The notes under the pieces were generated by a model that was given only the letters and a program-made list of their open reading frames with translations, was not told where the DNA came from and did not search any database. Below, piece by piece: positions 51,136 through 62,767 of a stretch of 64,000 nucleotides of DNA. Source of the DNA: Umbelopsis ramanniana AG (taxonomy: Eukaryota; Mucoromycota; Umbelopsidomycetes; Umbelopsidales; Umbelopsidaceae). The translations under genes were made by a program, and so were the position numbers. The DNA is taken from NCBI RefSeq assembly GCF_025399195.1, contig NW_026252103.1:62001-126000 (forward strand), read 5' to 3'. Position 1 is the stretch's first letter. Every line of letters starts with the position of its first letter.

Positions 51136-52175
51136 CAGTTTGAAGTGTTTAATGAGATATCATGTGCATGTGAAAAGTGATGGGTGGTAAGGAATGCGGG
51201 GTACTGGTCGGATTGAAGACTGTAGATGAGAGTGAATTCGTATAAAAAAAAAAAAAAAGAAATAGGAGCCAAGCTGACCGAGACAGAGACCTTGGGGGAT
51301 CACGTGGATGGCCCGAATTGGAAATGAACCCCGATATCCAATTTGTCGTTTTAGCTGCCTTGGCACTCGCAGAAAATCACACAGTATTTACAGATCACCA
51401 CTCCTATGCAACTTGTTTGATGCATGCCCTGAAAGGTTGGAGCTCGCTAGTGTTCAATGCAGAAATGGTTAGGGCAATATGAGTTAAATGCATAGCCTAT
51501 TCAGGAAACATGACAGCGAAGTTCAAGATAGAAAGACACAGTAAACGCATCCATTGTCTTCTCTCCATCCGCTTCAAAGAGAAGAAGTTTAATAGCTTTT
51601 TCGTTGTACTAACGAGGCATAAAAACTTTAAATGTTCTGCTTTCGCACTCATCCGAGACCAAATATCATGCGAGGTTTATTAAATGCTTGTAAAAATGGA
51701 TGGAAGCCAATAACCATGTAATTTGTTTTAACAATTCGATAGTTTAACGATTTTAGCTATTAAAACAATAAGAACAGAAACATTAGAAGTGCTGAAGATG
51801 ATATGGCCACTTTAACAGGACGTGGGGAAATGGTCATTCATTCTACTTTATTCCCTAAATTCATACCTTTTTTCAGGCTATCCATTAACAAGATGCAATA
51901 CGTTACAATTGCTGGCGACCACCTCTTTTTCTCTTAAAGTCTTCTGCAATTTCCCAATTATTTTTTCTATCTGGCTGGCTGGCTGTTCCCACCTGCGCGA
52001 CAGAAATTAAATTTTTCTACTGAAAAATAAAGGGAGCCATTGAACAGCATACGATGTCGCCATATGATTGGCCAGAATTTTATTTCCTCCCTGTCGTATA
52101 GACAGGTTGACTGGGGTTTCCCACTCCATCTCATTTGCTCTTCCCTTTGCTTCATTTACTCTCGAAATAACAAAC
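51136..52175. promoter_or_regulatory. Divergent intergenic region between the PGAP1 and TPR-MYND genes
   Basis: About 1.04 kb between divergent starts. A short CTGG tandem run lies at about 51970-51983, and a CT-rich leader precedes the TPR-MYND ATG. An A-run at 51243-51257 lies in the PGAP1 leader. No supported ORF. Confidence 0.45.
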
Positions 52176-53571
52176 ATGGTCAACGCTGCTGATACTCAGG
52201 TTGCTACTACCTCAACTGCTGGACATCAGCATGTCCATGGTCCTGATTGTCAGCATGACCACGAACACGGTAACGAGAGCGGCGAATACCAAGATCGATT
52301 TTTGGATGGCAGCAACCGCATCATCGCGTACGATCTTTTGCAAGCTCGCAACAAACTACAAGACACCACTGACCCTGATGCCAAGCGCTACTTCGAAGCC
52401 AAGGAACTTTTCCGCAAGGGTTATGATCTTGCCATGACCGTCCCCGCTGTCCTGGAGGCTGACACTTTGGACAAGCATGAAGAGGACATTAAAGACGCTG
52501 CTGAAAGCATGGTGGCCGCTTGGGTTATGGATGACAAGGCTGCTCCTATGTCTGAGCGTGTCCTGATTTTGGGTCAACAATATGAGAAGGTTCTTTTGAA
52601 GAATATTCCTGAAGATCAGCAGGAAGGTTTCTTTGTTAAGGACAGTCTTTTGTTTTCCGCATGGATCTTGCTTGTTGGCAAGCAATATGAGCATTGGTAA
52701 GAAGGAGTCAACGTCATTCGTTTGATAGAGCGTTCCCTGTATATTAACCTATTTTTCATGGACATAGTATCACTACTCTGACTTTGGGCCTGGAAACTTA
52801 CCCTGAATTACCTGCCCGCATGTACTTCGTTCGTGCCACGTGCCACTTGTCTAACGGTGACCTTAAGTAAGTATTAAAACAAGCGCGGTTTTGTCATTGT
52901 ATGAATGATCTGTATCCTTATATGCCTTGTCACTACTTAGGGCTGGTATGGATGACTTGAACGCCTGTTTAGAAAAGGATCCTTCGTACCCCTTCCCCTA
53001 CAGCGTGTTGGGCTCTATTTACATCAGCACTAAGAACAAGGATGACGCTATCAAGAACTTCAAGCTCTATCTTGAGCACGGCCACCCTGATACGGCTGAT
53101 TACACCAACTCTCTTTACGCTCTTGCCTTCCTTACATATGACAAGAATGACAACTCACAAGCTGCCGATTACTACGAAAAGGCTAAGCAAAACGAAGAAC
53201 GCTTCAAGGAATTGTACGGCAGTGTTCCTGGCATGAACGACATCAAGCGTCAAGCCGTTCTAGCTCATGAGCCAGCTGATGTTGCTAAGAAGATGATTGC
53301 TTCATCCATGCCCCCTGTTCAACCCAATGCCAAGATTGAAAGATTGATTGAGGCTGGTATCCTCGGTCGTCCCAAGTCTTATCCTCCCAACCCTAAGCAG
53401 TGCTCTGAATGTGGAGCTAAGCACCGTCAAGGTGAGCCCGAGAAGTCTCTGCTTAGCTGCGGTGCATGCAGAAGCATCTGGTACTGTAGCCGTGACTGCC
53501 AGAAACTCAACTACCGCAAGGGACACAAGGCTGTATGTGCCAGCATGGCTCAAAAGGAAGTAACAGCATAA
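52176..53571 (+). CDS. TPR-repeat protein with C-terminal MYND zinc finger
   Basis: Three exons, 52176-52696, 52768-52866 and 52941-53571, give 416 residues. The N-terminus has a His/Asp/Cys cluster (GHQHVHGPDCQHDHEHG) that may bind metal. The centre is helical with TPR-like units (ITTLTLGLETYPELPARMY, GMDDLNACLEKDPSYPFPY and KNFKLYLEHGHPDTADYTN). The C-terminus (about residues 361-406) is a MYND finger with the pattern C-x2-C...C-x2-C...C-x3-C...H-x3-C (CSECGAKH, LSCGACRSIWYCSRDC, GHKAVC). MYND fingers bind short Pro-rich peptides. There is no SET domain, so it is not a SMYD methyltransferase. Codon use is biased as in abundant proteins (much GCT, AAG, CTT). Function unknown; a scaffold role is likely. 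Confidence 0.9.
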
Positions 53572-53891
53572 AACAGAGAACCTCGATTTTTTTCAAAGAA
53601 AAATCTATAGTCAAAAAAAAAAATAATCAAATACATATTCACAGCTTTTCTTGTTTCTTGTTTGTAAAAAATGAACGTCTTCTATTTTACGTTGTACTCT
53701 TCTTTGGGATTTTTTTTTGGGTGGGGTGCGTATTGTTTTTGGCCGCGATAGAAAATTTAGGTGAAAAAAAGTCCGATTGGCTAGCGGAAATGGTCTCCAC
53801 CTCGGTTGTACCTTTTATCGTTCTTCGATCACTGATTACCGCTTTCCCTCTCTTCTTCTTCTTCATACTATACTGAGTGGCTTCCGCATCT

Positions 53892-54242
53892 ATGCCGTCA
53901 GTCTCCACCCCAACGCCAGCAGCTGAGCGGATTGCTGCTGCCCAACCCATACAACAGGGCCAGCCAGACTACATTAATCGAATCCTATCGAGGTTCGGTC
54001 ATCATTTGAGCCACCAACAGCAATCTACTCTCACACAGAATCTTGTACCCGTACTACAGACATCTCGTCAAGGCGGATTAGATGCCAACAAGGATGATCT
54101 CTCCCGAGCAGGAGGATCGTTTATGTCCTCACCAGTTTTTACAGATAGCGAAGAAGAAAAGCGAAAAAATGCCCAAGAACTTCAGCGACGACAGCTTGCA
54201 GCCGTCGCCATGGCAGCTGCTGCCAATGCAGATGCTAAATAA
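53892..54242 (+). CDS. Small uncharacterised protein, 116 residues
   Basis: First ATG of the frame is at 53892 (MPSVSTPTPAAERIAA); the open frame runs further 5' only through non-ATG codons. Hydrophilic, with a possible conserved core DYINRILSRFGHHLSHQQQ and a charged Ala-rich helical C-terminus (EEEKRKNAQELQRRQLAAV). I recognise no family and see no membrane segment. It sits between the TPR-MYND gene and the NDUFA4-like gene, all on the plus strand. The coherent amphipathic composition argues for a real protein. Confidence 0.55.
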   Translation: MPSVSTPTPAAERIAAAQPIQQGQPDYINRILSRFGHHLSHQQQSTLTQNLVPVLQTSRQGGLDANKDDLSRAGGSFMSSPVFTDSEEEKRKNAQELQRRQLAAVAMAAAANADAK

Positions 54243-54827
54243 CTGCTTGCCTAATTCCATCATAGACCATCTTTTCTCTCTTCATGTACTTTTAATTGAA
54301 ACCACCATTGTCAAGAAAATTTTTTTGGATGCCCTCATCACACCGTTCGAGCATTTTTACTTTTTTCTTTTTTCCGATGGGAGCACAAGAAAGTCCTCTG
54401 ACAATGCCATACCGTGGCTGTATCGTGGCGAGTGCTAGGAAGATGACATAATCCGGCTCGTTTGAAGTTTAATTCGTGTTCATGAGAAAAATTCCACGCT
54501 ACGGTATGGAGAGTGTATGATTTGGGGCGGTCTGAATTCAATTGTTGTTATTCATTCTAAGAGTTATTCAAATACGCAACGTAAATACCCCACCTTTTCC
54601 AAGTGAGGGGAAAGAAAGTTCAAAGGCAGCCTAAATATACCAGCGCGGGCAGTAGTGTGTGACTTGCCACCAAAAAGCTACTGGTTTGGCTGCTGTAAGC
54701 TTGCTGTTTTGAGTGGGAAGTAGGGTCAGGTGTTTGGTTGCTAGGTATAAAAAGAGGGGGCAATGTGAGAAAGGGGGGATTAACACCCATCCTTTTCCCT
54801 CTCAATCTCTTTTCTCTGTACCCCATT
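54243..54827. other. Intergenic with NDUFA4-like gene promoter
   Basis: About 585 bp without a supported gene. Short ORFs at 54338-54541 and 54620-54892 (minus) are not recognised. The right end carries the TATA box listed separately. Confidence 0.5.
54746..54754 (+). promoter_or_regulatory. TATA box of the NDUFA4-like gene
   Basis: TATAAAAAG at 54746-54754, 82 bp upstream of the ATG at 54828, followed by a G-rich and then CT-rich leader. Position and match are typical of a fungal core promoter. Confidence 0.55.
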
Positions 54828-55322
54828 ATGAGCGTCTTCTCCTTCGTCGTTAGAAACCCAGCTCTGGCTCCACTCTTTGTCATCGCTGGCACTGGCTGCG
54901 TTGCTGCTGTTACGTAAGTAGAAAGCTATACCTGTGCGTGCGGGGAAATCACCCACACCCCGCTCTCCGCTCAGCAATGAGTTTCAGGCGTTCATATGTG
55001 TAACCAGACGTGGTTGACGCCAGGGAATCGACTGTGGGGATACTGTGAACAACTCGTACTAACATTTCATCGTTTTATTCTTTTGACCACTAGCTTTCCA
55101 GGTGAGTGCATAGCAACTGATTTGTTTGAAAATGACCTCTATTTTTGACACTAACTCGATCTTCTCATAGCCTGGATGCTGATGAAACACCCTGATATCA
55201 CGGTGAACCGCGCTAACGGACACCCATGGGAAAAAATACAGCAAGATCAGAATACTAAAATGCTCAACATGCATAAGGAATTCTTTGAGAACCGTCGTAA
55301 CTTGAAGAAGCCAACGTTTTAA
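54828..55322 (+). CDS. NDUFA4/MLRQ-family small mitochondrial subunit with an 8-nt microexon
   Basis: 81 residues from three exons: 54828-54913, an 8-nt exon 55094-55101 and 55171-55322. Introns are 180 and 69 nt; the second has a branch-like ctaac before cttctcatag. The product has one N-terminal membrane helix (APLFVIAGTGCVAAVTFPAWML) followed by a short hydrophilic tail with HPWEKIQQDQNTKM. This is the pattern of NDUFA4/MLRQ proteins, respiratory-chain accessory subunits of complex I or IV in the inner membrane. The microexon reads through the FPA part of the helix and is required: joining exons 1 and 3 directly shifts the frame. An aataaa signal is at 55350-55355. Confidence 0.9.
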
Positions 55323-55680
55323 TGTTTCTTTGGAATATGAGATTCCGCTAATAAATAGTTTGAAGCCAATAAGTGCAGCGTAAACGTTGGGTGAAGAAGA
55401 GTGAAGGCTGGCATAGTAACGTGATTCCAGTGTGGTTATTTTTACTGTTGCTCTTTAAAAGCCCTCCCCGTTGCTTAACCCTCTTCCTTATTTAAAATCC
55501 CCCCCATGCGTATCAGACGGTTGGAAAGTGCGACGGTCTCTAAAGCAGTTGTAAAAGCAGAAGACCGCTCTCATCATGACGGAGTTCGGAGTGTGGTCGC
55601 ACAAACACGGTATCCTGCACCTTTGCTTGTTGAAGTCATTTCCACTCCTTGGGTTCAGCTCCATTAATTATTAAATTACC
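55323..55680. other. Intergenic with a 5' leader uORF
   Basis: 358 bp between two plus genes. It holds the 3' UTR of the NDUFA4-like gene and the leader of the MYST gene. A 32-codon upstream ORF at 55576-55674 ends 6 bp before the MYST ATG. Confidence 0.5.
55576..55674 (+). promoter_or_regulatory. Candidate upstream ORF in the MYST gene leader
   Basis: An ATG-to-stop frame of 32 residues (MTEFGVWSHKHG...) that ends six bases before the main ATG at 55681. If the transcript starts upstream of 55576, this uORF would be read before the main frame and would lower translation. It could also be a chance ORF outside the mRNA. Confidence 0.35.
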
Positions 55681-57730
<2,050 letters not shown>

Positions 57731-57952
57731 ATTGCATAGTACCCTCATCCATTGTAATACCAGTACATTTAATCTTTTGATAATCGTTGAAAATACATCA
57801 TCCCTCCTATTCCCGTACAACCGTGCACCGCCAGTGAGAGGTTAGGAACTTCGGAGTTAAGAACGAGCCCTTCGGTCCTTCTCTCTTTTGCCCCAAACGA
57901 AAATTATTGCCTCTGTCCGCACGTGTGACAGAAAAACCCATTCTCCTCCACT

Positions 57953-57960
57953 TATAAAAG
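57953..57960 (+). promoter_or_regulatory. TATA box before the dehydrogenase-like gene
   Basis: TATAAAAG at 57953-57960, 40 bp before the ATG at 58000, preceded by a short pyrimidine-rich stretch. The short distance implies a very short leader. Confidence 0.45.
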
Positions 57961-57999
57961 AGTTTATTTTTCTGTTTTCACCAACCTCATCATTCTCTT

Positions 58000-59032
58000 A
58001 TGACTGCTGTTAATCGCTGTCCTCATACTCTACGTGCATTTTTCTTGGGATCTGCGTCCCCTGACGTTAAACATGCTCTTGATGCTGCGAATATCCAGGT
58101 ACGCTTTATAAAACAAAAATTTTCCTCAGTTTGGACAAGAAACACACCTCGTGAAGGCACGTTTTCATTAACCTTTACTGTAGCTGGTTGAATCGCACTA
58201 TTCTCGAATACAAGACATTGTCCTCGCTAGTCAGACATGTCATATTTTGCTCATCAATCAACCCCTTGCTTTGAGTCTTATGTCTGCACTTACAACCTCG
58301 GATCACTGGATGGCCGTCGCATATTTGAATGGAGCAGCTATCCAGGAACACAACATACCTGTGTTTGTTCCCAGACCTGCATCTTCTAGAGTGACGGCTC
58401 GTAGCGAAGCAGAATTCGTCATTGGAAATATATTCCAGCTCGCCCGTGTATCCCCTCGACACACGTTTGAAATTCGCAGCAAAACCCTTGGCATTGTTGG
58501 CTACGGCAGCGTTGGTATTCAAATCTCAAGCATGGCCGAAGCGCTGGGCATGCGAGTGGTGTTCTATGACTCTGCGGATGTGATGAACTATGGTCGCGCC
58601 AAATCCACCGCATCCCTTTCTGAACTCCTTGAGCAATCCGACTTTGTGACTTTGCATGTACCCGCCAATACAGAACCAATGCTTCGCGAGAGAGAGCTAT
58701 GCCAGACCATGCGCAAAGGAAGCTACCTTATCGACTCATCACATAGCCGCGCCGTTGACTACACTGCATTAGTTACTGCTCTGAAAGAGGGCCATATCGC
58801 TGGTGCCTCCGTAGACATCCCACTTGATTCATCCTTCCGTCCTAGTCTTCCAAACTTACTGCTCAGTCACAATGTCCGACATGCTACACAAGAAGTAGCA
58901 GACGCAGTGGCAAAGGACGTCTTGGCCGACCTGTCACTTTACCTGGACCAATTCAATGTCCCACTCAAAACCGCATTTCACGAAGACCGTGGCCTGGAGC
59001 AACCTATCCCACAGCCGACACTAGCAAAATAG
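58000..59032 (+). CDS. D-2-hydroxyacid dehydrogenase-like protein, catalytic Arg and Glu replaced
   Basis: Two exons, 58000-58098 and 58184-59032, give 315 residues. The NAD-binding half is intact: LGIVGYGSVGIQISSMAEALG, then VVFYDSADVMN with the expected acidic residue after the second strand. The family resembles phosphoglycerate dehydrogenases (SerA), but the catalytic triad is not kept. At the site where SerA has SRG the protein reads DSSHSRAVD, so Arg becomes His (58742-58744), and the Glu of the PTEP segment is lost in SVDIPLDSSF. The His remains in LLLSHNVRHATQE. No ACT domain is present. A scaffold or NAD-sensing role, or an enzyme with other chemistry, are both possible. There is no stop or frameshift in the frame. 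Convergent with COX11. Confidence 0.87.
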
Positions 59033-59417
59033 CTAAAAGTATAGAATCTAACCTTCCATGTATACCCATCCCGCACACTTATCGACACGATAGATATATT
59101 AAACCCCACCACTGCATTTTGTCCTTGAACCTTTTTAAAAACGATGGAAAAATGCAAGTTTTCCTGAATGAATATGATGGGATATTCTAATTGATTGATT
59201 TTATTTTTTGTTGTTTACTTTTTTGTATTACTGCTTTTCTTTTATTCTTCTACAGCAGGATGACAAAGTCTAAATTTTTCACTTTTTCTTTTTACCCGAG
59301 TTTGATGTAAATGGCAGGCAATTCTCGGGGTCCACAGCCGTTAACATCAAAGAGTTTGACATGGCTAGATTACATTTTCTTGATCTACATATGGAATTAT
59401 GTACATTATTTCTTGGT
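59033..59417. other. Convergent 3' regions of the dehydrogenase-like gene and COX11
   Basis: 385 bp, T-rich (59188-59250), with no supported ORF. Both 3' UTRs lie here. Confidence 0.5.
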
Positions 59418-60200
59418 TCATGGTCGCTGTCCAGGCACCACATTTTTGGCGTACTTTGCGTTGAACAAGGTGTAGCTGAGCGTAATGGTGTTGACTTCCT
59501 TCATGTAGGGGTCCTCATTGAAGTCAGGGTCAATGAAGAAGAAGACAGGCATATCCACCTCCTCTCCGGCACGGAGCATTTGCTCTTCAAAGCAGAAGCA
59601 TTGGATTTTGTTGAAGTACTGACCAGCACGGTACGGAGTGACATTGTAAGTTGCGATGCCGACAATATCTTCCTTTGCATTGTTCTTGGCCCTATAGAAG
59701 GTCAATGCCGTTTCTCCAGGTACCACTCGGACCTCTCTTAGCTCTGGTTTGAAAGACCACTGCAAGGCGTCAGACGTGTTGGATTCAAACGTGATTCGGA
59801 TTCTTCGACTTTCAGCGTCCGGCACCAGTCTCTCAGCAGCAAACCGACTACTGTCTGTAACTGGGGTGCCACTGTACCCTGTACTTGCACAGAATATACG
59901 ATATAATGGCACAGCAGCATAAGAAACACCTAACATTGAGACAAAAATGGCCAATGCGTACATGCCCGATGAAGCATTGGATTCGGAATGCGACTTTGAG
60001 GCGAATCCTCGTCTAGGGTATATTGGAAGGGGTCTGGTGGGAGTTTTCCACACAGTGGTAAGTGGTGTACTTGAAGCCCTTGCCAAGGGTTGACTGGCTG
60101 TCCGTAAAGTGCGGGCAGTGTGGATTAAACGAAACATGCTGTCAGTTGAAGTGGAAAGCAAACTCTGGGTTGGCAGGCCCCTTTGCAAAAAGCTCTTCAC
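59418..60200 (-). CDS. COX11: Cytochrome c oxidase assembly protein COX11
   Basis: Intronless. Delivers copper to the CuB site of cytochrome c oxidase subunit 1 in the inner mitochondrial membrane. A basic N-terminus (MFRLIHTARTLRTASQPLARASS) fits a mitochondrial presequence. One membrane helix follows (YALAIFVSMLGVSYAAVPLYRIFC), and then the Cox11 beta domain with SDALQWSFKPELREV, the copper motif CFCFEEQ and VFFFIDPDF. The start may be the ATG at 60200 (260 residues) or the in-frame one at 60137 (239 residues), the latter beginning at the presequence-like stretch. Confidence 0.96.
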   Translation of the reverse strand: MKSFLQRGLPTQSLLSTSTDSMFRLIHTARTLRTASQPLARASSTPLTTVWKTPTRPLPIYPRRGFASKSHSESNASSGMYALAIFVSMLGVSYAAVPLYRIFCASTGYSGTPVTDSSRFAAERLVPDAESRRIRITFESNTSDALQWSFKPELREVRVVPGETALTFYRAKNNAKEDIVGIATYNVTPYRAGQYFNKIQCFCFEEQMLRAGEEVDMPVFFFIDPDFNEDPYMKEVNTITLSYTLFNAKYAKNVVPGQRP

Positions 60201-61165
60201 CAGTCACAGAAACCGACAAATGTCACACGTGATATGCCCATCTGAATATTCATTGCTTCGCTAGCCGGGGGTTCCAACCTACAGCACACACGCAACCCTG
60301 AGGAAGATGATCTTTTGCAGCACGGTTTGTGAATGATTATGATTAGAAGGAGTTTTTACTTGCATAGAAAGATAGTCTTGATCCATACCCAATTTCCATA
60401 CTATTATATTGGTTGTCCTGTAGATCGCCACGTTGTAGTGGATCCCATGTCACTATTTGCAAAAGAGACTACATATGCCTTCCTAGAAAGAAGTGCTTTT
60501 CGACAATGATGACGATGGAATCACCGAGTCAAACGCTTTAATATAAAGCTGAACCACAGATCACGCTGCGTTTACGTTAACCTTGTTTGAAGGCTTTTTC
60601 CTTTTTTCGTTCCATCATGTGCTTTCTGTCGTTGCACTTTTCGAAATAACAATTTGGGGGTTGATAGGCTATGTTTATGGCGCTAAAGGCCTGCAAGCTT
60701 AATATAAAAAGAATGTGGGGCAAGTGTGGTGCAAACAGTAGGTTTTAACATGGACACAGTGGCCGATCCGTCAACACGAGTTGCATGCCTTGAGAGATCA
60801 TTGTTAAGTCAATTTAGTCACACACGCGTTGTGAGACTTAAATGCCAAATATGCAGTTGGCAGGCACGTTAAGTGACAACCCTTCGGTTGGAACAACACC
60901 GGTCAATTGACGCCATGGTATGCAAAGAAAATGTACCGACAGCCCAAAAAGAAACTTTGGAGTACACAGACAAAAAACATGCGAACCACAAGTTTTTTCC
61001 TTTTAATGGGGGAGAAAATGGGATAATGGCGACTTTTTCATTTTGACAAAGCACATGAAATGAAGGTAAAAGGAGGACAGAAGAAATGAAAATGAACAAA
61101 TAATGACTCTAAGTAAATCCTACTACATTATGTGCAATGTACTTCCTACAAGATTAGAAAGCTGT
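60201..61165. other. Intergenic: COX11 promoter and eIF5A 3' region
   Basis: About 965 bp between two minus genes. Only one ORF of note (60869-61099 minus, 76 codons, no recognisable product), probably chance or eIF5A 3' UTR. No repeats seen. Confidence 0.5.
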
Positions 61166-61916
61166 TTATTGTCTGGGGGCTTCCTTGTCTGTAAACGATG
61201 GAAAAGGGTCAGTGATCAAGGTTTTTTTTAAAAATTGGCGAGCGAATCAAATGAAATTTGGAGTCAGGCATCCAGAAACTTACAGGTAAGAGCGTGCTCT
61301 TCACCCATGGCGGAGACAACGGTGACAAGAAGTTCCTTGCCTTCGTCGAACTCCTCCTGCAACTTCTCACCAAGTTCACCTTCGGGCAACTTGACATCAT
61401 CCTTGGTGGAACCGTCGTTAAGCATCAAGGAAAGGAAACCGTCATCAACATTGATGAGGGAATATTCGTTACGGATGACGTTAGGAACATCCATGTTGTG
61501 GGTGGAAGGAGAGAGATCTTCGAGCTTCCTGTTCAGATCGAAACAGTATTAGTATCGGGATCGGAAACTACCTATTCATTCAAATACTGAAGATACTTGC
61601 TTGTTGGTGAAGATGTCAATGGCAACAAGATGGACCTTGGCGTGTCCGTGCTTACCAGTCTTGGAGGTGGACATGTCGACGATCTTGCAGGGACGGCCCT
61701 TGATGACGACGTGACCGTTCTTGCGAAGGGCAGAGCACTGAAGGGGGTCTATAACGAGAGGGGTTAGATCATGGCAAAAGCGGGCCCCACCATCAATGCT
61801 AAATGTTGCAAATCAAGTTCAACCCCAATAGAAAAAAATTTTCTGAAATCCTTACAGGTGAGGGAGGCACCGGCGGAGGCCTGCTCGAAAGTATGTTCGT
61901 GCTGTTCGTCAGACAT
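61166..61916 (-). CDS. TIF51/HYP2: Translation factor eIF5A (hypusine-containing)
   Basis: Binds the ribosome and relieves stalling, for example at proline runs. Four exons give 158 residues: exon 1 61916-61856, exon 2 from 61748 to about 61600, exon 3 from about 61530 to about 61281 and a short last exon of about 23 nt ending at 61166. The hypusine loop is intact: [15 protein letters not shown], with the modified lysine at about Lys53. The C-terminal domain reads [15 protein letters not shown] and [18 protein letters not shown]. The last exon adds YKEAPRQ, as in other eIF5A proteins. If the last intron is kept, the frame instead ends within three codons of CKF, giving CKFLDA. Confidence 0.95.
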
Positions 61917-62767
61917 GATACTGTGATGAAAAGATCAGCTTTGAAGTCCAAACTGTAAAGACAAAGAGGTTTCTATGAGACGCGCATTCAACTTACGTTT
62001 GGGAGTATAGAGAAAGAGAGAGACTCTTGGTTGGCCAGCCTATAAAATTTTATAAAAACAATTTTTTTTTTTTCATCATTTTCCAAACTCAGTGGATTGT
62101 GAGTGGTTGCTTTCGACTTGGTGACGTCGACTTGTGACGTCCCAAGGGTGGCGGAAAATTCCAACCATGTCGTTTGATCTGATTTTGATTGGCTGATACT
62201 CCAATGCTTGTACAAGCCTCCAGTGGCGGGCAAACGGGAAAGCTTTTGGCGGGGTATGCAAGGGAAGGAGGGACTTCCTTGAGACCGTTCTTCGACAAAG
62301 AGGTGTATTTGTCAGTAAGAAGTTATCTAAGAGATGGATGCTACTTTTCTTTTTTACGGCAGCGCATTCTGCATCCACTATTATCTTCTCTCTTTTCACT
62401 CGTGACATAACTTTATTTCAATGCAAGCAAAGGCGAGCGATCTGATCCATGCTTCAAATTGATCCAATAAACTGAAGTGAACATCATACCATTTATTGTA
62501 AGGTTATGTAAGGTTGAAAGTTTTACCCAAATTATTCATGCTGCAATCATCAATTTCCCAAGTTGGGAACATAGGTTTGGGGAAACTAGCGATTATAAAT
62601 CGGGTGGTTAAAAAAATGACTGATCCACAGACTTTATTATATTTTGAAAAGCGACTTAGTTTAGCCGAATGCTTGTATAAATACTCGCACTTCTTTAACT
62701 GTCTCCCCATTCAAAAAAAAATAAACGCAAACGAGCATTCCCTCAACACTATTTGTCTAGCAATAGC
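61917..62767. promoter_or_regulatory. Divergent intergenic region between eIF5A and a second MFS gene
   Basis: About 850 bp between divergent genes. A T-run lies at 62063-62073 in the eIF5A leader. Several short ORFs on both strands (62076-62408 minus, 62189-62410 and 62514-62771 plus) are not recognised. Confidence 0.4.

Noticed and set aside
53877-53891. GTG start extending the small ORF at 53892
   Set aside because: A nuclear fungal gene is expected to start at ATG; the first ATG in this frame is at 53892.
57821-57900. Possible small structured RNA or tRNA-like stretch between the MYST and dehydrogenase-like genes
   Set aside because: A few words (gagttaagaacgagc) recall 5S rRNA, but the rest of the expected 5S sequence and any A or B box pairing are missing.
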